A stretch of DNA of 64,000 bases from Musa acuminata AAA Group (GCF_036884655.1 NC_088340.1:1068001-1132000); one strand, 5' to 3'. Positions 35,345 through 47,676 are shown, numbered from the stretch's first letter. Notes: generated by a model not told the origin, from the sequence alone. Translations and numbers: made by a program.

Positions 35345-36583
35345 ATGGGCTGCACCACCTCAAAGCAGGCCCGCCGCGACCGCCGGAGGTCGCCCTCCCC
35401 GCTCGCCCGCAGCCGCTCGTTGCCCCGCGACCACAAGGCCGGTGTCGGCAGCAATGACCATGTCGTCGCTCTCACCTCCGCCACTCTCGGCTCCTTCAAG
35501 CTCGACAAGGAAGCGAAGCAGAGTGTCGGCGACGATCATGGAGATCTCAAGAGCAAGCTCGCCGAGGCCAAGGCCTGGACAGAGAAGATGAGCAAGCGAA
35601 TCCCGACAACGCCCACTGAGACGCCACCCAATGAGCCCGAGGCCGTGGACGCCTTGGAGCTCATGGCAGGATTGGAGGAGGCTGCCGCTCCTCGATTCTC
35701 CTCCGCCACCGTCGTCGACCGCCATTCCTTCTCGTTCTACCCCATCCATGAATCCAACAGGGTGCTCGGATCGACGCAAGGCACCGTGTGGAGCAACGCC
35801 TTGGCGTTCCCTTCTCCTATCTGGAAGCCGGCAAAGATCGAGGAGCACGCGGTCGGCATCGGTGAGTTCGATCCGGAGGTTCTATCCGCCTTTCGCAAGG
35901 CCATGGAGGAGCTCTCCCCTCAGCACCCCTGCCTCCTCCGGTCCCCCGAGTCGAGAACTCCATCAGCCAACGTCATCCACGCAAGGATCAGTGGCTTCCA
36001 AGAAAGACTCGATTCCAAGAAGGCCAATGCCAAGGCCGGGCAGGATTCAGAACTCAAGAGATGGCCGCCCGGCGGCGAGGGGAAGGTGGTGCTCTACTTC
36101 ACAAGCCTTCGAGGGGTGCGGAAGACCTACGAGGACTGCTTCCTGGTAAGGATGATTCTGAAGGGCTACGGACTTCGGGTCGACGAGAGGGACGTCTCGA
36201 TGGACAGAGGGTTCAGGAACGAGCTCAATGAGATGCTCGGAGCCGATCGCGTCGCTGTGCTGCTCCCGTCGGTCTTCGCGAATGGCAGGTACGCGGGAGG
36301 GGTGGAGGAGGTGAGGCGGATCCACGAGGACGGCGAGCTGCCGAAGGCCTTCAGTGACTGTGAAGCGGCGAGCGAAGGAGGAAGAGGAGGGCCGTGCGAG
36401 GACTGCGGAGACATCAGGTTTGTGATCTGTGGCAAGTGCTCAGGGAGCTGCAAGGTGTACGTAGAAGAAGAAGAAGAAGAAGAAGAGGAAGAGATGGAGG
36501 AATGGGAGGACGTCGGAGGTGGATTCCGGCGATGCATGGAGTGCAATGAGAATGGAATAGTGAGGTGTCCTGCTTGCTGTTGA
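35345..36583 (+). CDS. Glutaredoxin-like protein with C-terminal Cys-rich zinc-finger tail (At5g39865 type)
   Basis: Single exon, 412 residues. The N-terminus MGCTTSKQARRDRRR has glycine at position 2, a cysteine at 3 and a basic patch: a likely N-myristoylation plus S-acylation signal for membrane attachment. A low-complexity middle is followed by a glutaredoxin-like fold at about 246-335 (KVVLYFTSLRGVRKTYEDC, then RVAVLLPSVFANGRYAGGVEEV). The classic CxxC/CxxS redox site is absent, as in this plant subfamily. The tail (351-412) has CEDC, CGKC, CMEC and CPAC pairs, which suggests zinc binding, split by an acidic run of glutamates. The cis-proline (LPSVF) and GG (YAGG) glutathione-site motifs are kept. 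The biochemical role is not settled for the family. The strong GC bias of the exon fits monocot genes. Confidence 0.92.
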   Translation: MGCTTSKQARRDRRRSPSPLARSRSLPRDHKAGVGSNDHVVALTSATLGSFKLDKEAKQSVGDDHGDLKSKLAEAKAWTEKMSKRIPTTPTETPPNEPEAVDALELMAGLEEAAAPRFSSATVVDRHSFSFYPIHESNRVLGSTQGTVWSNALAFPSPIWKPAKIEEHAVGIGEFDPEVLSAFRKAMEELSPQHPCLLRSPESRTPSANVIHARISGFQERLDSKKANAKAGQDSELKRWPPGGEGKVVLYFTSLRGVRKTYEDCFLVRMILKGYGLRVDERDVSMDRGFRNELNEMLGADRVAVLLPSVFANGRYAGGVEEVRRIHEDGELPKAFSDCEAASEGGRGGPCEDCGDIRFVICGKCSGSCKVYVEEEEEEEEEEMEEWEDVGGGFRRCMECNENGIVRCPACC

Positions 36584-36589
36584 GCTTGG

Positions 36590-37260
36590 GAGCTCAGTGA
36601 CAGTAGAGTGTGTGTGGAGCTTGGTGTGTGCGCAGCAGAGTCCATTGGTGGTGAGGAGTGAGGTAGAGAGGTGAGTGAAGCAAGCTCTGTGAAGGAGTTG
36701 CAGTTCGAGTTGTGGAGGATTCCATCTTCGTGGTTCTTTTACTTCGTTTTTTTTCATATATCGATCTTGACTGAGAGTTCTGTCAAGACATTACATTGTC
36801 TGCCATGGTGAGGCAGATAAACTTTGCTTTTATCAGGTGGTTTTCTTTGATGTTTTCATGCCTAATATGTAATAGATATGTAGTGAATTATGTTGAATCA
36901 TTGGCGAATGTTTCAGGAAGATAGTACTCTTTTGACATTTCGTTATGGAGTAGCTGTGGAATGATGCAGCGAGATAAAATTCTACTAAAAAGTTGGAAAC
37001 ACAGAGCAGTAATTTCATAGGATTACTCTGATTTCTCCTTGTTCGATGCAATCTTTTTGGTGATTGAATGATCATGGAATGAGAAGGAAAGAAGATTCAA
37101 CTACTGCTGTCTTCTTGCAAGTGAATTATAATACTGCTCAGTGCTCCCATGATCCATCCACATAAAGGAACTGCAAAAGGAAAGGAGAAAGCCACTTCTG
37201 CAATGGTCCAGAGATGAGAGAACAAATTGCTTTCGGCCATTGCGCCTGTGGTGCCAAGTT

Positions 37261-37313
<53 letters not shown>

Positions 37314-38470
37314 GTTTGCTTGTTCGAGACGTAAGGGGTTTGGAATCAATTTGGTGTCTAAAGATCGGATGATTCGGTAGGAGATCTTAAAGAAACGAAG
37401 TCGGAGTGTATCCGATAAAGACATAAAATTAAATGAGATAATATCATAAGATCCTCGATCGTAATTTAGATATAGAGACGTTCAACGATTTGTTGAATGC
37501 TACAATCACTATATGAAAGCTCACAAATGTGGATAAGCAATTTAAACCATGCGTTGAACTGATGAGATGTATTGACCCTCTTTTTCTTGGTTGGAATTTT
37601 GAAATTCTATTTTAACAAATGTGATATCTTTTTATCACTTGTAAAGTTTAAAAATAAGAAATATATCCTTAAAATCAAGACATGATTAGTTCATTTATGA
37701 GTGTAACATGATAAAATTTACCAAACTCATTTTTCAGCCTTAACCATCAAAAGGAAATATAGTTAATTTATTATTTTCTTTTTAAATAATTTTTAGAGTC
37801 CAATTTAACATATTTACATATTGATTTTGTAATGGAGTGCAACATAATTTATTTATACATATAACACTGTAAAATTTATCCAAATCATAGCAAGTTTTCA
37901 TAATATAATAAAATATATGATATTGATAGTTACTTTATTTTTATTTTTTGGTTATTTAAAAAAATTAGCAAAAAATGAATCAATTCATGAGCTTTTTGGG
38001 TAAAAAGAAAAGGGGAACACTTCCAAATAAAAATAATAATTATGTCTAGCTTTTGAAGATAAATTATTCTATAAATATGGATGTATGTATATATATAAAA
38101 TCAAAAGTGATTTTCCTTTTATCATATGATGAATTCATTTACAATTGCTTAAAAAACATTTATTGCTAAAAATAAATCAAGACATAAATGAGATTAACTG
38201 TACAATGTTAAATATAAAGTTTTAAGGCTTTCTACGGATGTATCTGATAAAGAAAAATTTAGAGGGGTAAATATGAAAACTCTCTATTGATCTTTTTATG
38301 CCATCAGAGGGAGCGAAGTGTAAATACCAATAGTATTTGGATTCATATATAATAAGCTTATACCGGAGTTGGTAGAATGCAAAATAGCAACGGTCTACAC
38401 CAGATTGAACCAAACCGGTTCAACCGGTGCGAATCAACTCCGTGGGATGAACCGTTTCCTGATCCCTAGT
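36590..38470. other. 3' flank of the glutaredoxin-like gene and AT-rich spacer
   Basis: Likely 3' UTR to about 36800, then AT-rich DNA with an (AT)n tract. No recognisable gene. Confidence 0.45.
37265..37310. repeat. (AT)n microsatellite
   Basis: A pure AT dinucleotide tract of about 46 bp in intergenic DNA. Confidence 0.95.
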
Positions 38471-38479
38471 CCGGTCCGC

Positions 38480-38486
38480 TATATAA
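38480..38486 (+). promoter_or_regulatory. TATA box of the ribosomal protein S16 gene
   Basis: TATATAA, in a GC-richer setting, 90 bp before the S16 start codon. It is the only good TATA match in the immediate upstream region. Confidence 0.55.
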
Positions 38487-38535
38487 GCAACGATGTGCCG
38501 TGCGACTCTCCTACGCGCCGATCGAATTCGTGGGG

Positions 38536-38544
38536 TTAGGGTTT
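38536..38544 (+). promoter_or_regulatory. Telo-box in the S16 5' region
   Basis: TTAGGGTTT, the reverse complement of the plant telo-box AAACCCTAA, sits about 50 bp after the TATA box. Telo-boxes near transcription starts are a known hallmark of plant ribosomal protein and translation-factor genes. Confidence 0.6.
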
Positions 38545-38575
38545 CGTCTCTTCCGTCTCTCACACATCTCGAGCG

Positions 38576-39025
38576 ATGGCGATGGCGGCGGCGACGGCAC
38601 CGGTGGAGTCGGTGCAGTGCTTCGGAAGGAAGAAGACGGCGGTGGCAGTGGCGCACTGCAAGCGCGGCCGCGGGTTGATCAAGGTGAACGGCGTCCCGAT
38701 CGAGCTGGTGAAGCCGGAGATCCTTCGCCTTAAGGCCTTCGAGCCGATCCTCCTCCTCGGGCGGCAGCGCTTCATGGGCGTTGACATCCGTATTCGCGTC
38801 CGCGGTGGCGGTAAGACCTCCCAGATCTACGCCATCCGCCAGAGCATCGCGAAGGCGCTCGTTGCCTACCACCAGAAGTTTGTCGACGAGCAGTCCAAGA
38901 AGGAGATCAAGGACATCCTCGTTCGCTATGACCGCACCCTCCTCGTCGCAGACCCCCGTCGATGCGAGCCCAAGAAGTTTGGTGGTCGCGGTGCACGTGC
39001 CCGGTTCCAGAAGTCTTACCGTTAG
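38576..39025 (+). CDS. RPS16: 40S ribosomal protein S16 (uS9)
   Basis: Intronless frame of 149 residues, the usual length for plant S16. The body begins [21 protein letters not shown] and includes the uS9 block [17 protein letters not shown]. The C-terminal tail [17 protein letters not shown] ends in KSYR, the part that reaches the ribosomal P-site tRNA in uS9 proteins. The short alanine-rich start ([10 protein letters not shown]) is typical of plants. The ATG is the first after the TATA box and telo-box. The protein is a core component of the small subunit in the cytosol. A tandem array of about 230-bp units starts some 300 bp after its stop codon. Confidence 0.97.
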   Translation: MAMAAATAPVESVQCFGRKKTAVAVAHCKRGRGLIKVNGVPIELVKPEILRLKAFEPILLLGRQRFMGVDIRIRVRGGGKTSQIYAIRQSIAKALVAYHQKFVDEQSKKEIKDILVRYDRTLLVADPRRCEPKKFGGRGARARFQKSYR

Positions 39026-39339
39026 ATCCGTGGGATGCTACAGTATGGATCTTTCCCCCGAAAGGTTCAACCTTCCGTGCTTTTCTTTGCTTGTTGGTTC
39101 TTCCGGATTGCTTCTAGACATATTTGGTTTTGCAGTTTTGATCTAGCTTTTAACTAAGCGTATGACTATGGAGAAACTTCTCTTATTAGACTTGGTTACT
39201 TGGAGTAATTACTAGCTCTTTTTATGGATTATGCAATCTTATGAATCTGTTACATATCATCTACAATGGTTGACCGTATTGAATTTCTACCTCTGAATGT
39301 TTGCTTTATTTTGGATTCTGTGGAATGCAAACCTTGAGA

Positions 39340-41020
39340 TTGCATGAGCAGGTTTAGCAACAGTGGTTAGTGCTTATATTTAGTTGTTCTGTTTGTTAAT
39401 CTAATGTTTACATGCATAGGTAGCACAAAGATCATATTTTGACTGACAAATGGGTACTTCTTCCCATTTCAATTAATGTTTTGGCTTCTTTCTTCACTTG
39501 GTTCATCTTGGAAGATTATTACTTTAGAGCTTAACCTGGTACTTGGAAAGGATTACCACCACCTCAGCAGTAAGTACAATTTCACATAGCACTCTGAGGT
39601 TTGATTAATGACCTCTGTCATTGACATTAATCTATTGCTTATATGCATAGGTCTCAGGTAGTACATGTTTTGACTAACTAATAGGTACTTTTCCCATTTT
39701 TTTCTTTTTCTGGGTTTCTTCCTCCGCCTATATCAGCTTGAAAAATATTACTTTAGAACTTAACCTGGAACTTGGAAAGGATGATCATCTCAGCAGTAAG
39801 TATAATTTCACTTAGAATGCTGAGATCTGATTGGTGATGCTTATTATCGACATTAACCCATTGTTTATATGCATAGGGAGTGCAAAGATCATGTATTGAC
39901 TAACTAATGGGTACTATCCCATTTCATTTTTTTTTTGCTCCTTCCTCCACCTAGATCATCTTGATAGATAATTATCATCTTGAAAGATGTTACTTCAGAT
40001 TTTAACCTGGAACTTGGAAATGATGGCCATCTTGGCAGTAAATACAATTTCACTTAATATGCTGAGGTGTGATTAGTGGCTTCTGTCATGTAAATTATTC
40101 TACTGTTTATATGTATAGATAATACAAATATCATGTTTTGACTAACTAATAGGTGCTTTTTACATTTCAATTTTTGGCTCCTCCCTCCACCTAGATCATC
40201 TTGCAAGTTGTTACTTTAGGACTTAATCTGGAACTTGGAATGGATGACCACCTCAGCGGTGAGTGTAATTTTACTTAGTATGCTGAGGAGTGATTAATGA
40301 CCCTTATCATTCGCCGATCTATTGCTTGTATGCATAGGTAGCATAATGATCATGCTTTGACCATTTCATGGGTACATTTTCCATTTCATGTTTTTTGGCT
40401 CCTTTCTCCACTTAGATCATCTTGTAAAATATTACTTTAGGACTTCACCTGAACTTGGAAAGGATGACCACTTTAGCAGTAGATAATACAGAGATCATGT
40501 TTTGACTTTCATCAATCTATTATGCTGAGGTGGAATTGGTGGCCTCTATCATCAATCTATTGTTCATATGCATAGATAATATAGAGATCATAATTTGACT
40601 AACTAATAGGGGGTACTTTTCCTGTTCCAAATTCTTTTTTTGTTTTGGCTCTTTCCTCCACTTAGACCATATTACTTTAGAACCTGACCTGGAACATGGA
40701 AAGAATAACCAACCACCTCAGCAGTAAAAATAATATCACTTCGTATGATGAGGTGTCATTAATGTCCTCTATCATTGACATTAACTATTTTATATGCATA
40801 GGTAAGTAGAAAGATCATGTTTTGAGTGAGTAATAAGTACTTCTCCCATTTCAATTTCTTTTTCCCTTTTTTTCTTTGCTTCTTCCTCCACTTAGATCAT
40901 CTTAAAAGACATTACTTTAGAGCTTAACTTGGAATCTGGAAAGTATGACCACCATCTCAGCGGTAAGTGCAATTTCACATAGTATGCTGAGGTTCAAGGT
41001 TCGATTAATGACTTTATCGT
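39340..41020. repeat. Tandem array of about seven diverged 230-bp units downstream of S16
   Basis: The landmark 'atgcatag' (or 'atgtatag') recurs at 39414, 39645, 39871, 40113, 40332, 40570 and 40796, spaced 219-242 bp. In each unit it is followed in order by 'gatcatgttttgac', 'gggtacttttcccatttc', 'cctccacttagatcatctt', 'ttactttag', 'cttaacctggaacttgg', 'cctcagcagtaag' and 'tatgctgagg'. Copies differ by many substitutions and small indels. No open frame runs through the units. Confidence 0.9.
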
Positions 41021-42272
41021 TGTCATCTTTCCTGGTATCATTAAGCTTATCTCAGGTAACAATACTATCTATACTTATGAATCTGCTGATGAGTGAGTTA
41101 TCCCATTAGAAATCAGATAGTTTATCCAATGGATTTTTACCGTGTAGTCTGGGAATTTAGGATCATTTTGTCAGAATTTGCACCTAGCAAATCGGCTAAG
41201 TAGAATACATCGTCTACCTATGTGAGTGATTATTTGTGGTTTTAATTCGAGTATTTGATATCTTTATGTTACCTGGAGGACAGCATTCCTGGATCCTGAA
41301 GTAGCCCCTTATCAACAGCGGCATGAACACTACTTACAGTCGAACTTCATAGGACTGTGGGAGGGAATATGATTAGCTTTTTAGTGGAATACTGTTGGAC
41401 ATTGAACTTACATGACCCTGTAGGAGCTGTGGATGTTTTGCCTGCTGCTGTTAACAGTCAAGATCTTTAGTAGTAGCTAAGCAAGTGGAAAGCTGCCTTT
41501 TAAAAGCTGGTCGAGGTTTACACAACATAAAATTTCGAGTTAAACATGGGTATGTATGTGGCAGGTAGTTCTCATGCAATAATCCACAATCAACTAAGCA
41601 TCATTCTTGCTCTTGAACCTTTTTCTGCACCAAATTAGCTAAATGATTCGTACCTTCTTGGGGGGGGTTTTCAAGTTGTTTTCTACAAGACTGTTTTCTG
41701 TTTATAATCGTGCCATTGTGGATCAACTAGTTCTTAGCCTTTTTGTGATTCGTATTGAAGAACCAACCAATAGAATGAATTGACATGCCACCAAAGTCTT
41801 CATCTTTGCTGCAATGGACTTTGTCTTATGACTTAAGGGATAATATTTCTGTTGATCGAGACTACACTTAGTTATTTATAAATGATAATATTTCTTTTAT
41901 TATCTTTCCTAATAACTAATGGCCAGGGTCCATATCTACATTTGTGGACTCAGAACTATCAAATTGGTCAGCTTTTACTGCCATGCTTTGGCGAAAGGTC
42001 ATCATAGAACATACAGTTAGAAAACTGATATGCACACCCTCGATTGAAGACGACCATACTAATGCTACCACGCAACAGTATTGACTTCTTTGATATTGAT
42101 ACTTCATAGCAAAAGAATAAATCATTTTAGCTTTACTCTTTTATTTCCATTTTGGAAACAAAGAAGCAACAGGAATTCCCAACAAAAAGATGACCAAGTT
42201 TTCTACATACATGAACCCATTGGATTCATAAATACAAATGTATGCAAACACCAACATATGCCTACATGAAAT

Positions 42273-42314
<42 letters not shown>

Positions 42315-42415
42315 ATTGCGTTGGTTGGCAAATAAGAGTGAAAACTTCCTTTTGAGGCAGCTGGGGTATGTACCTTCATTGATGTTTTGGAGGAACTAAC
42401 ATGCTGCATCATTTA
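41020..42415. other. Spacer between the S16 array and the FLZ gene
   Basis: AT-rich DNA with a short (AT)n tract at 42275-42310. No recognisable gene on either strand. The right end is the 3' flank of the FLZ gene. Confidence 0.45.
42275..42310. repeat. (AT)n microsatellite
   Basis: AT dinucleotide tract of about 36 bp, downstream of the FLZ gene stop codon. Confidence 0.9.
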
Positions 42416-42419
42416 GCAG

Positions 42420-43708
42420 TCAACTTTGGCCATCACCAGTGCTTTGTGAATCTGTGGTTGAGTGGGTTGCATCACTCTTCTTGGACTCCAGCATTCCTTT
42501 GTCTGTCAGCTCATCTTGGTTCATCTTGTGTTGTCTGCACTCAAAGCTACAAAACGACATCTCACCCCTGTAAATGGCAAGGGAAAGTATAGTCAAACAG
42601 AAGGAAGTAACCAAAGCATCCATGGTGGATGGGGATCATGAAGCATCCATAGGGACAACTTCTACTATCAAACATAAATCTTGTGTCAAATTTAGCTGCC
42701 CCATCCAATTTAAGAATCTAAACTGTTCACAACGAATTACTTTAATACCGGTCATCTACAGAAAGATACATAGTTTTAATGAATCAAAGAGTCAACTTTG
42801 TTGATGAAACCAATAAATAGTTTTAATGAATCACTTGCTTGATGTAAAGATATCGCAATAGCTTCAATTAAACAAAAAAGAAAAAGAGAGACATACCATA
42901 ATTCCAATTATGATGACTAATGCTCGAATAATTTGAAACTCAGTCTTTAATAACATGTTTGACTGGAATCATGTGATTCCAATCTATGAGTCAGTTATCA
43001 CATCAAATCATCAAGTGATGATATATAATATCAGAAAGAAAAAAAAAACTTGAAAACAGAGATTAAAAAAGCACATCTGATTTAGACTCTGACGTGCATC
43101 TTCTAGATTTGATTATAAACTATGAGAATTCAATCTCATAATTGGGAGAGAGAAACGAATGGGGTGTTGGATCAAGCAATGTTCCTAAGCGTGAGAAACC
43201 TTTTCTATTGTCATGCAAAGATCAATCTCACAGAAACCCCTTTTTTTTTTATCATATACCAATCCAACAATTAAGCCCAAAATTGATCCGATCTTTCGTC
43301 CTGGAGATGTCAGAATTCTACAGAATTATGCGAAATCAGCAATAAAATGATCAAATCCAACAGAAAACAAGGGCATTGTTCGCACCGATAGATGAAGGTA
43401 TCGAACCCAGGGCCGAGGCGGCGATTGCAGAGGCCACAGGTCATCAAGAACTTGGTCGTCGCCCAGACGTCGCTGAAGCTTCGCCGATGGATGCTCCTCG
43501 GCGGCGCATCCAACGCCGCCGCCTCCACCCGCCGCTCCCGCATGAGGAAATCGTTGTGGCGACGACGGATACCCTCTCCGCCCTCCACCGCCGCCGCCAG
43601 ATCCTCCGCGGAGAACTCCTTCATGCTCGTAGTCCGCCGGATGGGCGCCCGCGGCCGCTTCCGGGAAAGCGCCGCCGCGTCCATTCCGTTGCCCTTCCCC
43701 TCCGCCAT
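42420..43708 (-). CDS. FLZ-type (DUF581) zinc finger protein
   Basis: Two minus-strand exons, 43708-43386 and 42567-42420, joined by an 818-bp intron, encode 156 residues. The donor (ATCG/GTGCGA) and acceptor (TTACAG/GGG) join in phase and complete the FLZ domain at about 87-131: FLMTCGLCNRRLGPGFDTFIYR in exon 1, then GEMSFCSFECRQHKMNQDE in exon 2. The pattern C-x2-C, then C-x3-C, with the intron after the YR, is that of the FLZ family. These plant-specific proteins dock onto SnRK1 kinase and act in sugar and stress signalling. The upstream RKRPRAPIRRTTSM segment is a basic patch. A start nine codons earlier (43735, MSVTHQRRE) is equally open; I prefer MAEGKGNGM by its family-like beginning. 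Confidence 0.88.
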
Positions 43709-43739
43709 CTCTCTTCTCTGATGCGTAACAGACATGAGA

Positions 43740-45990
43740 GACTGGCAGGCGGTGACGCCAACGTTTGTTTTGTTGGCTTTAAATGTGAAGAGGGACAGAG
43801 AGATGGCGGGCAGTTAAATGAGGCATGATGAATCTGGACCGTTAATTAGGACCTCTTCATCGATGCATCCAACCCACTTTCTATTCTGGAAGAGGATGCA
43901 TCCCAAAATTGGGTTGGGAGAAAAAAGTGTGGAGATGTATTTAGTTTTTGTGGAAAATATGTTTGGCATTTAGTTTTGAATTTTATTTAATTTTATATCA
44001 AAATTAAAACATAACGGCCGAATGAAAAAAAATCGTTAGGTCACTAACAATCATCGTAAAACCATATCGAATTTAATTAATATATATGTCAATCGATTTC
44101 AACATATGACGAAAATGACGCGAGGCATCAGTACCATATAAGTATCATGAATCTCAACATATGTCGATTATAGCTAATAACAAACAAGCAATGCTATTGT
44201 AGTGGGAATCAATCAAGTGCAATTGTAGTACCATAAGTGCAATCAAGTGGGGCCATACTTCCATCTTCTAATGTCATTACAAGTTTCTTATGCTTGAATT
44301 AGTCTATCATATTTTATGTCAATCCAACATCAAATGTGGCTATTCAATTGAATTGGTATATGCCAATAACTTGGATTAATGATTTAGATTCATCAGATCA
44401 ATGTCTTCCTCCTCCTTAAGACTTCTACTAAGTGGAGTTCAAGGTAATAGCAGATAGGTAATGGACATATTGCATGCAACTATTGGTTGTGTCTCAGATG
44501 TAGTGTCTATGTTGCTCTATTGAACTGTGCTTTGACTGCTTTCTCTGCATCGGCCTCTTTCACAGGTGAACACAACCATGGAACTTTACATTCCCAGAGA
44601 GAGCAAGAAGAGAATCTGTGGCTGGTTGCAGAATCTGGTGCAGCAGCAGAGTCATCTATGGTGTCTTTTCAGGTGAACAGATCAAACTGTGCACCTAGTA
44701 CCCAGTTTATTGTAGTCAAGTGTGTGTCTCACAGTGTCTTCTTTGATGTCATCATGGTCATCAGCTCTTGGATGTTTTCCCCTCGTCTTCTTTGTTTGGG
44801 TTGCTCAAAAATAGTTGTGGAATGCTTTGCATTTGGACTCTCTTTGCCTTGCAGATGTCATAACAATCACTTGTCGGAAGCTTTACAGTAAGTCCAGAAG
44901 ATTCTTGGCCCCTTTCTTCAACTTAATTGCTTTGGGTCATTAGGACTTATCAATTTGTGTACAAGAACTATTAATCAAGAAATACATCATTTACTGCATT
45001 GGAAGAGTAGCAAGAGATAGATCTTAATGTTCTCGAATGATCGATGAGAGCTTGTGCGTTCCGGATGTTGCGACTGCAGAAGAACAATGATAGAACTGCT
45101 CATTCTCATGCACACACCTAAAGGGGAGATGGAATGTAGACTGTGATGGTTCTTCTTCCCCGTCAAGAATCACATGAGTAATAGGGAAGTTCTCCTTCGA
45201 GAGGTTTTGGCCTTTTCCTGCGTCTTCTTCCTGAGTGGCTTTGTAGGCAGAGTGTTGGTGGGGGTAAAAGGGTGTCTTATTGTGGATATCAAGTCATATG
45301 CTGCTTTATTGAAACCATTGTCTTCTTGTGGATATCAAATCCAGATTTTTGTCACTGAGCTATATATTTTCTGTTTTCTTCATCCTCAAAATCTTACTTA
45401 GAATTGTGGTAATCAGAAGCTAATTATAATTCACATTCAGGTTTTATTTGATCCGAGCTACTGATGATATGATCTTGTTGAGTTTGAATCAATGATCCAA
45501 GTTAATAGTAGTAACTATCATTCTTCTGTGACAGAGATGTCATGGCTATTGTAATAATGTTCCTATATTTACATGCAGAACACAAATGAAGCAAGCTCGA
45601 AAGAGAGCATGGTTAAACCATGATCTCTTGTATGATGGCAACAATGGTGATGGAGAAGAACACTGCTTGGTTGTGATTGTCTGGGGGGGTAGAAGAAGTG
45701 ACAAAGGACTGAGTTCATCTTTAGATTAAAATAAGGTGGAAGAAACAAGAATTCTACTGCATTAAATCATTGTTTGCAGCTGACAATGCCAAATCCAGCC
45801 TATAGCCATTATCATGCAAGCAAAGAAATCTCAGCACACTGACACAGTGAAGGTACGTTATGGCACACTGGTTTGTATAAGGAAAGGGCGAAGCAGAGGA
45901 TGGGCTATTGGTACGTGACAGGATTCCCCTCCTCCCTCTCCGATCCTTACCTTTGTCCTCTCCCCTTGGAGCTCTGTTGTAGTTGCTGCT
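43740..45990. other. Intergenic DNA between the FLZ and SOSEKI genes
   Basis: The first few hundred bases are the FLZ promoter. Open frames at 44487-44891 and 45174-45401 (plus) match no family I know. The last few hundred bases are the promoter side of the SOSEKI gene. These two genes are divergently arranged. Confidence 0.4.
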
Positions 45991-46009
45991 CTTGTTGTGT
46001 GTAGGGAAG

Positions 46010-47676
46010 ATGGAGGGCGGCGGTGGAAGAGGGAGGAGGGGAGGAAGCAGCAGGGAAGCCAGCCCAGACCGAGCCAGGCTGAGCTACTCACAGCAGCAGC
46101 AGCAGCAGCAGCAGAGGCTCGTGACGCCACCGAGGAAGGTTCAGGTCATCTACTATCTCAGCAGAAATGGCCAGTTGGAGCACCCTCACTTCATTGAGCT
46201 CCCTCACCTCCCCAACCAACAGCTTCGTCTCAGAGGTTGCCTGCTGTAATCTGCTCTTTTCTTCTCGCCTGCACGCATCGTTCTCACCGATGCTTACGTA
46301 TGTGTAGATGTAATGGAGAGACTGACTGCTTACAGAGGCAGAGGCATGCCTTCTCTCTTCTCCTGGTCCTGCAAGAGGTAAGCTCTTACCCACATCTAAG
46401 TCGGAGCTCAAGCTCGATTTGCTGATGTTGTGATCGACTGTGAAACATGACGAAGGAGCTACAAGAATGGGTACGTGTGGAACGACTTGGCCGAGAACGA
46501 CGTTATCTACGCCACCGACGGCGTCGAGTACGTGCTCAAAGGCTCTGAGATCATCCCCGGCGCTTACGGTCTCTTCTCTCGAGTCTTTGTTGCTGTTTAT
46601 TTATTGGATGCTTTTGGTCGATCGTAAGCTTCGTTTTGGCTGAGATCGGTTTGAACTCGACGTTGCAGAGCGTTTCCAGCACACTGCAGCAAGCAGCGAG
46701 CAGCCGAAACCACTACCCATCTGCCACAGACTCCATTTGGAAGTAGGAGAAGATGATGGAGAGGAGGACGAGGAGGAAGAGGAGGTGAGAGGCGGTACGC
46801 GCACGGCGGGGGACGAGACTAGAACGAGTCGTCCGCGTTACTCTCATCGCTCACGCGGCGTTTCGACGGACGAGATTGAGCGAGTCGAGCACCGGACCGC
46901 GACTCGGGCCCACCAGCCCGCGCGCACCGAGTTGTCGCTCGACGACGCCTCCCCGCCGTCCTCCACGTCCTCGGACAAGCCCCCCACCCACGGCCCTGGA
47001 GGCGGCAGCGCCGACGGCGACTCCCGGCGATTCGAGAAGCCCGAAGAGACTCCCGAACCGGGCCTGACTCGGAACTCGGTCCTGATCCAACTCATCACCT
47101 GCGGGTCGGCGGCGTTGAAGGTAAGAAGCAGCCCCGGCGGAGGGACGACGAAGGCTGCCGACTCCAAGCTCCACCACGGGGTGGTGAGTCGACTAGCTAG
47201 TCGTGCGGACGAGGACGCCGAGCTGCGGCGCATCTTGGAGAACCCCCGGTTCTGCCACCCACTGGTGGAGGACAAGGAGTACTTCAGTGGGAGCATCGCG
47301 GAAGGAAGCAGGCCGCCACCCGAGCCTTGTCTCGAGAAATCCTCCTCCTTCAGAGAAGAAAGGTGACACTCCCACTGATCCCATTTCATTCCATTCGAAT
47401 TGATCACCACCTAATGATCAAAGAAACCATCCATGTTGTTTAGGTTCAAACATAGAGTCAACCTCCATTCCCATGTTGTTAACCTTTGTGTAGTTGTGGT
47501 TGGGGCGAACCTCCCTTCCGACTGATATATGTGCACGTGTATACGTACTTTGGTGTGGTGACAGGAGCTCAAAGCTTGGGATCGGAGGGAGGTTGGAGGT
47601 TGAAGAAGGCAGGGAAGGGGCTGCGAAAGGGAAGTGCATCCCTGGCAGAAGGAAATCCTCTGGTAAGCAGCAGTGA
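46010..47676 (+). CDS. SOSEKI (DUF966) polarity protein with DIX-like domain
   Basis: Five exons, 46010-46235, 46308-46377, 46456-46568, 46669-47362 and 47565-47676, all GT-AG and in phase, encode 404 residues. The DIX-like oligomerisation domain covers about residues 42-132: [40 protein letters not shown] and [11 protein letters not shown], ending EYVLKGSE. A run of eight glutamines precedes it. The middle is acidic and low-complexity. The conserved SOSEKI block [16 protein letters not shown] is present near the centre, and a short basic tail follows. SOSEKI proteins form head-to-tail polymers at cell edges and mark cell polarity in plants. The fourth exon is strongly GC-rich. I cannot assign the SOK paralogue number. 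Confidence 0.92.

Noticed and set aside
35360..36757. Minus-strand and alternative-frame open frames over the glutaredoxin-like gene
   Set aside because: Shadows of a GC-rich real exon; serine- and arginine-rich without domains.
44487..45401. Two plus-strand open frames of 134 and 75 codons
   Set aside because: No family resemblance and no supporting exon chain; likely chance.
46844..47410. 188-codon minus-strand frame opposite SOSEKI exon 4
   Set aside because: Antisense shadow of the GC-rich coding exon.
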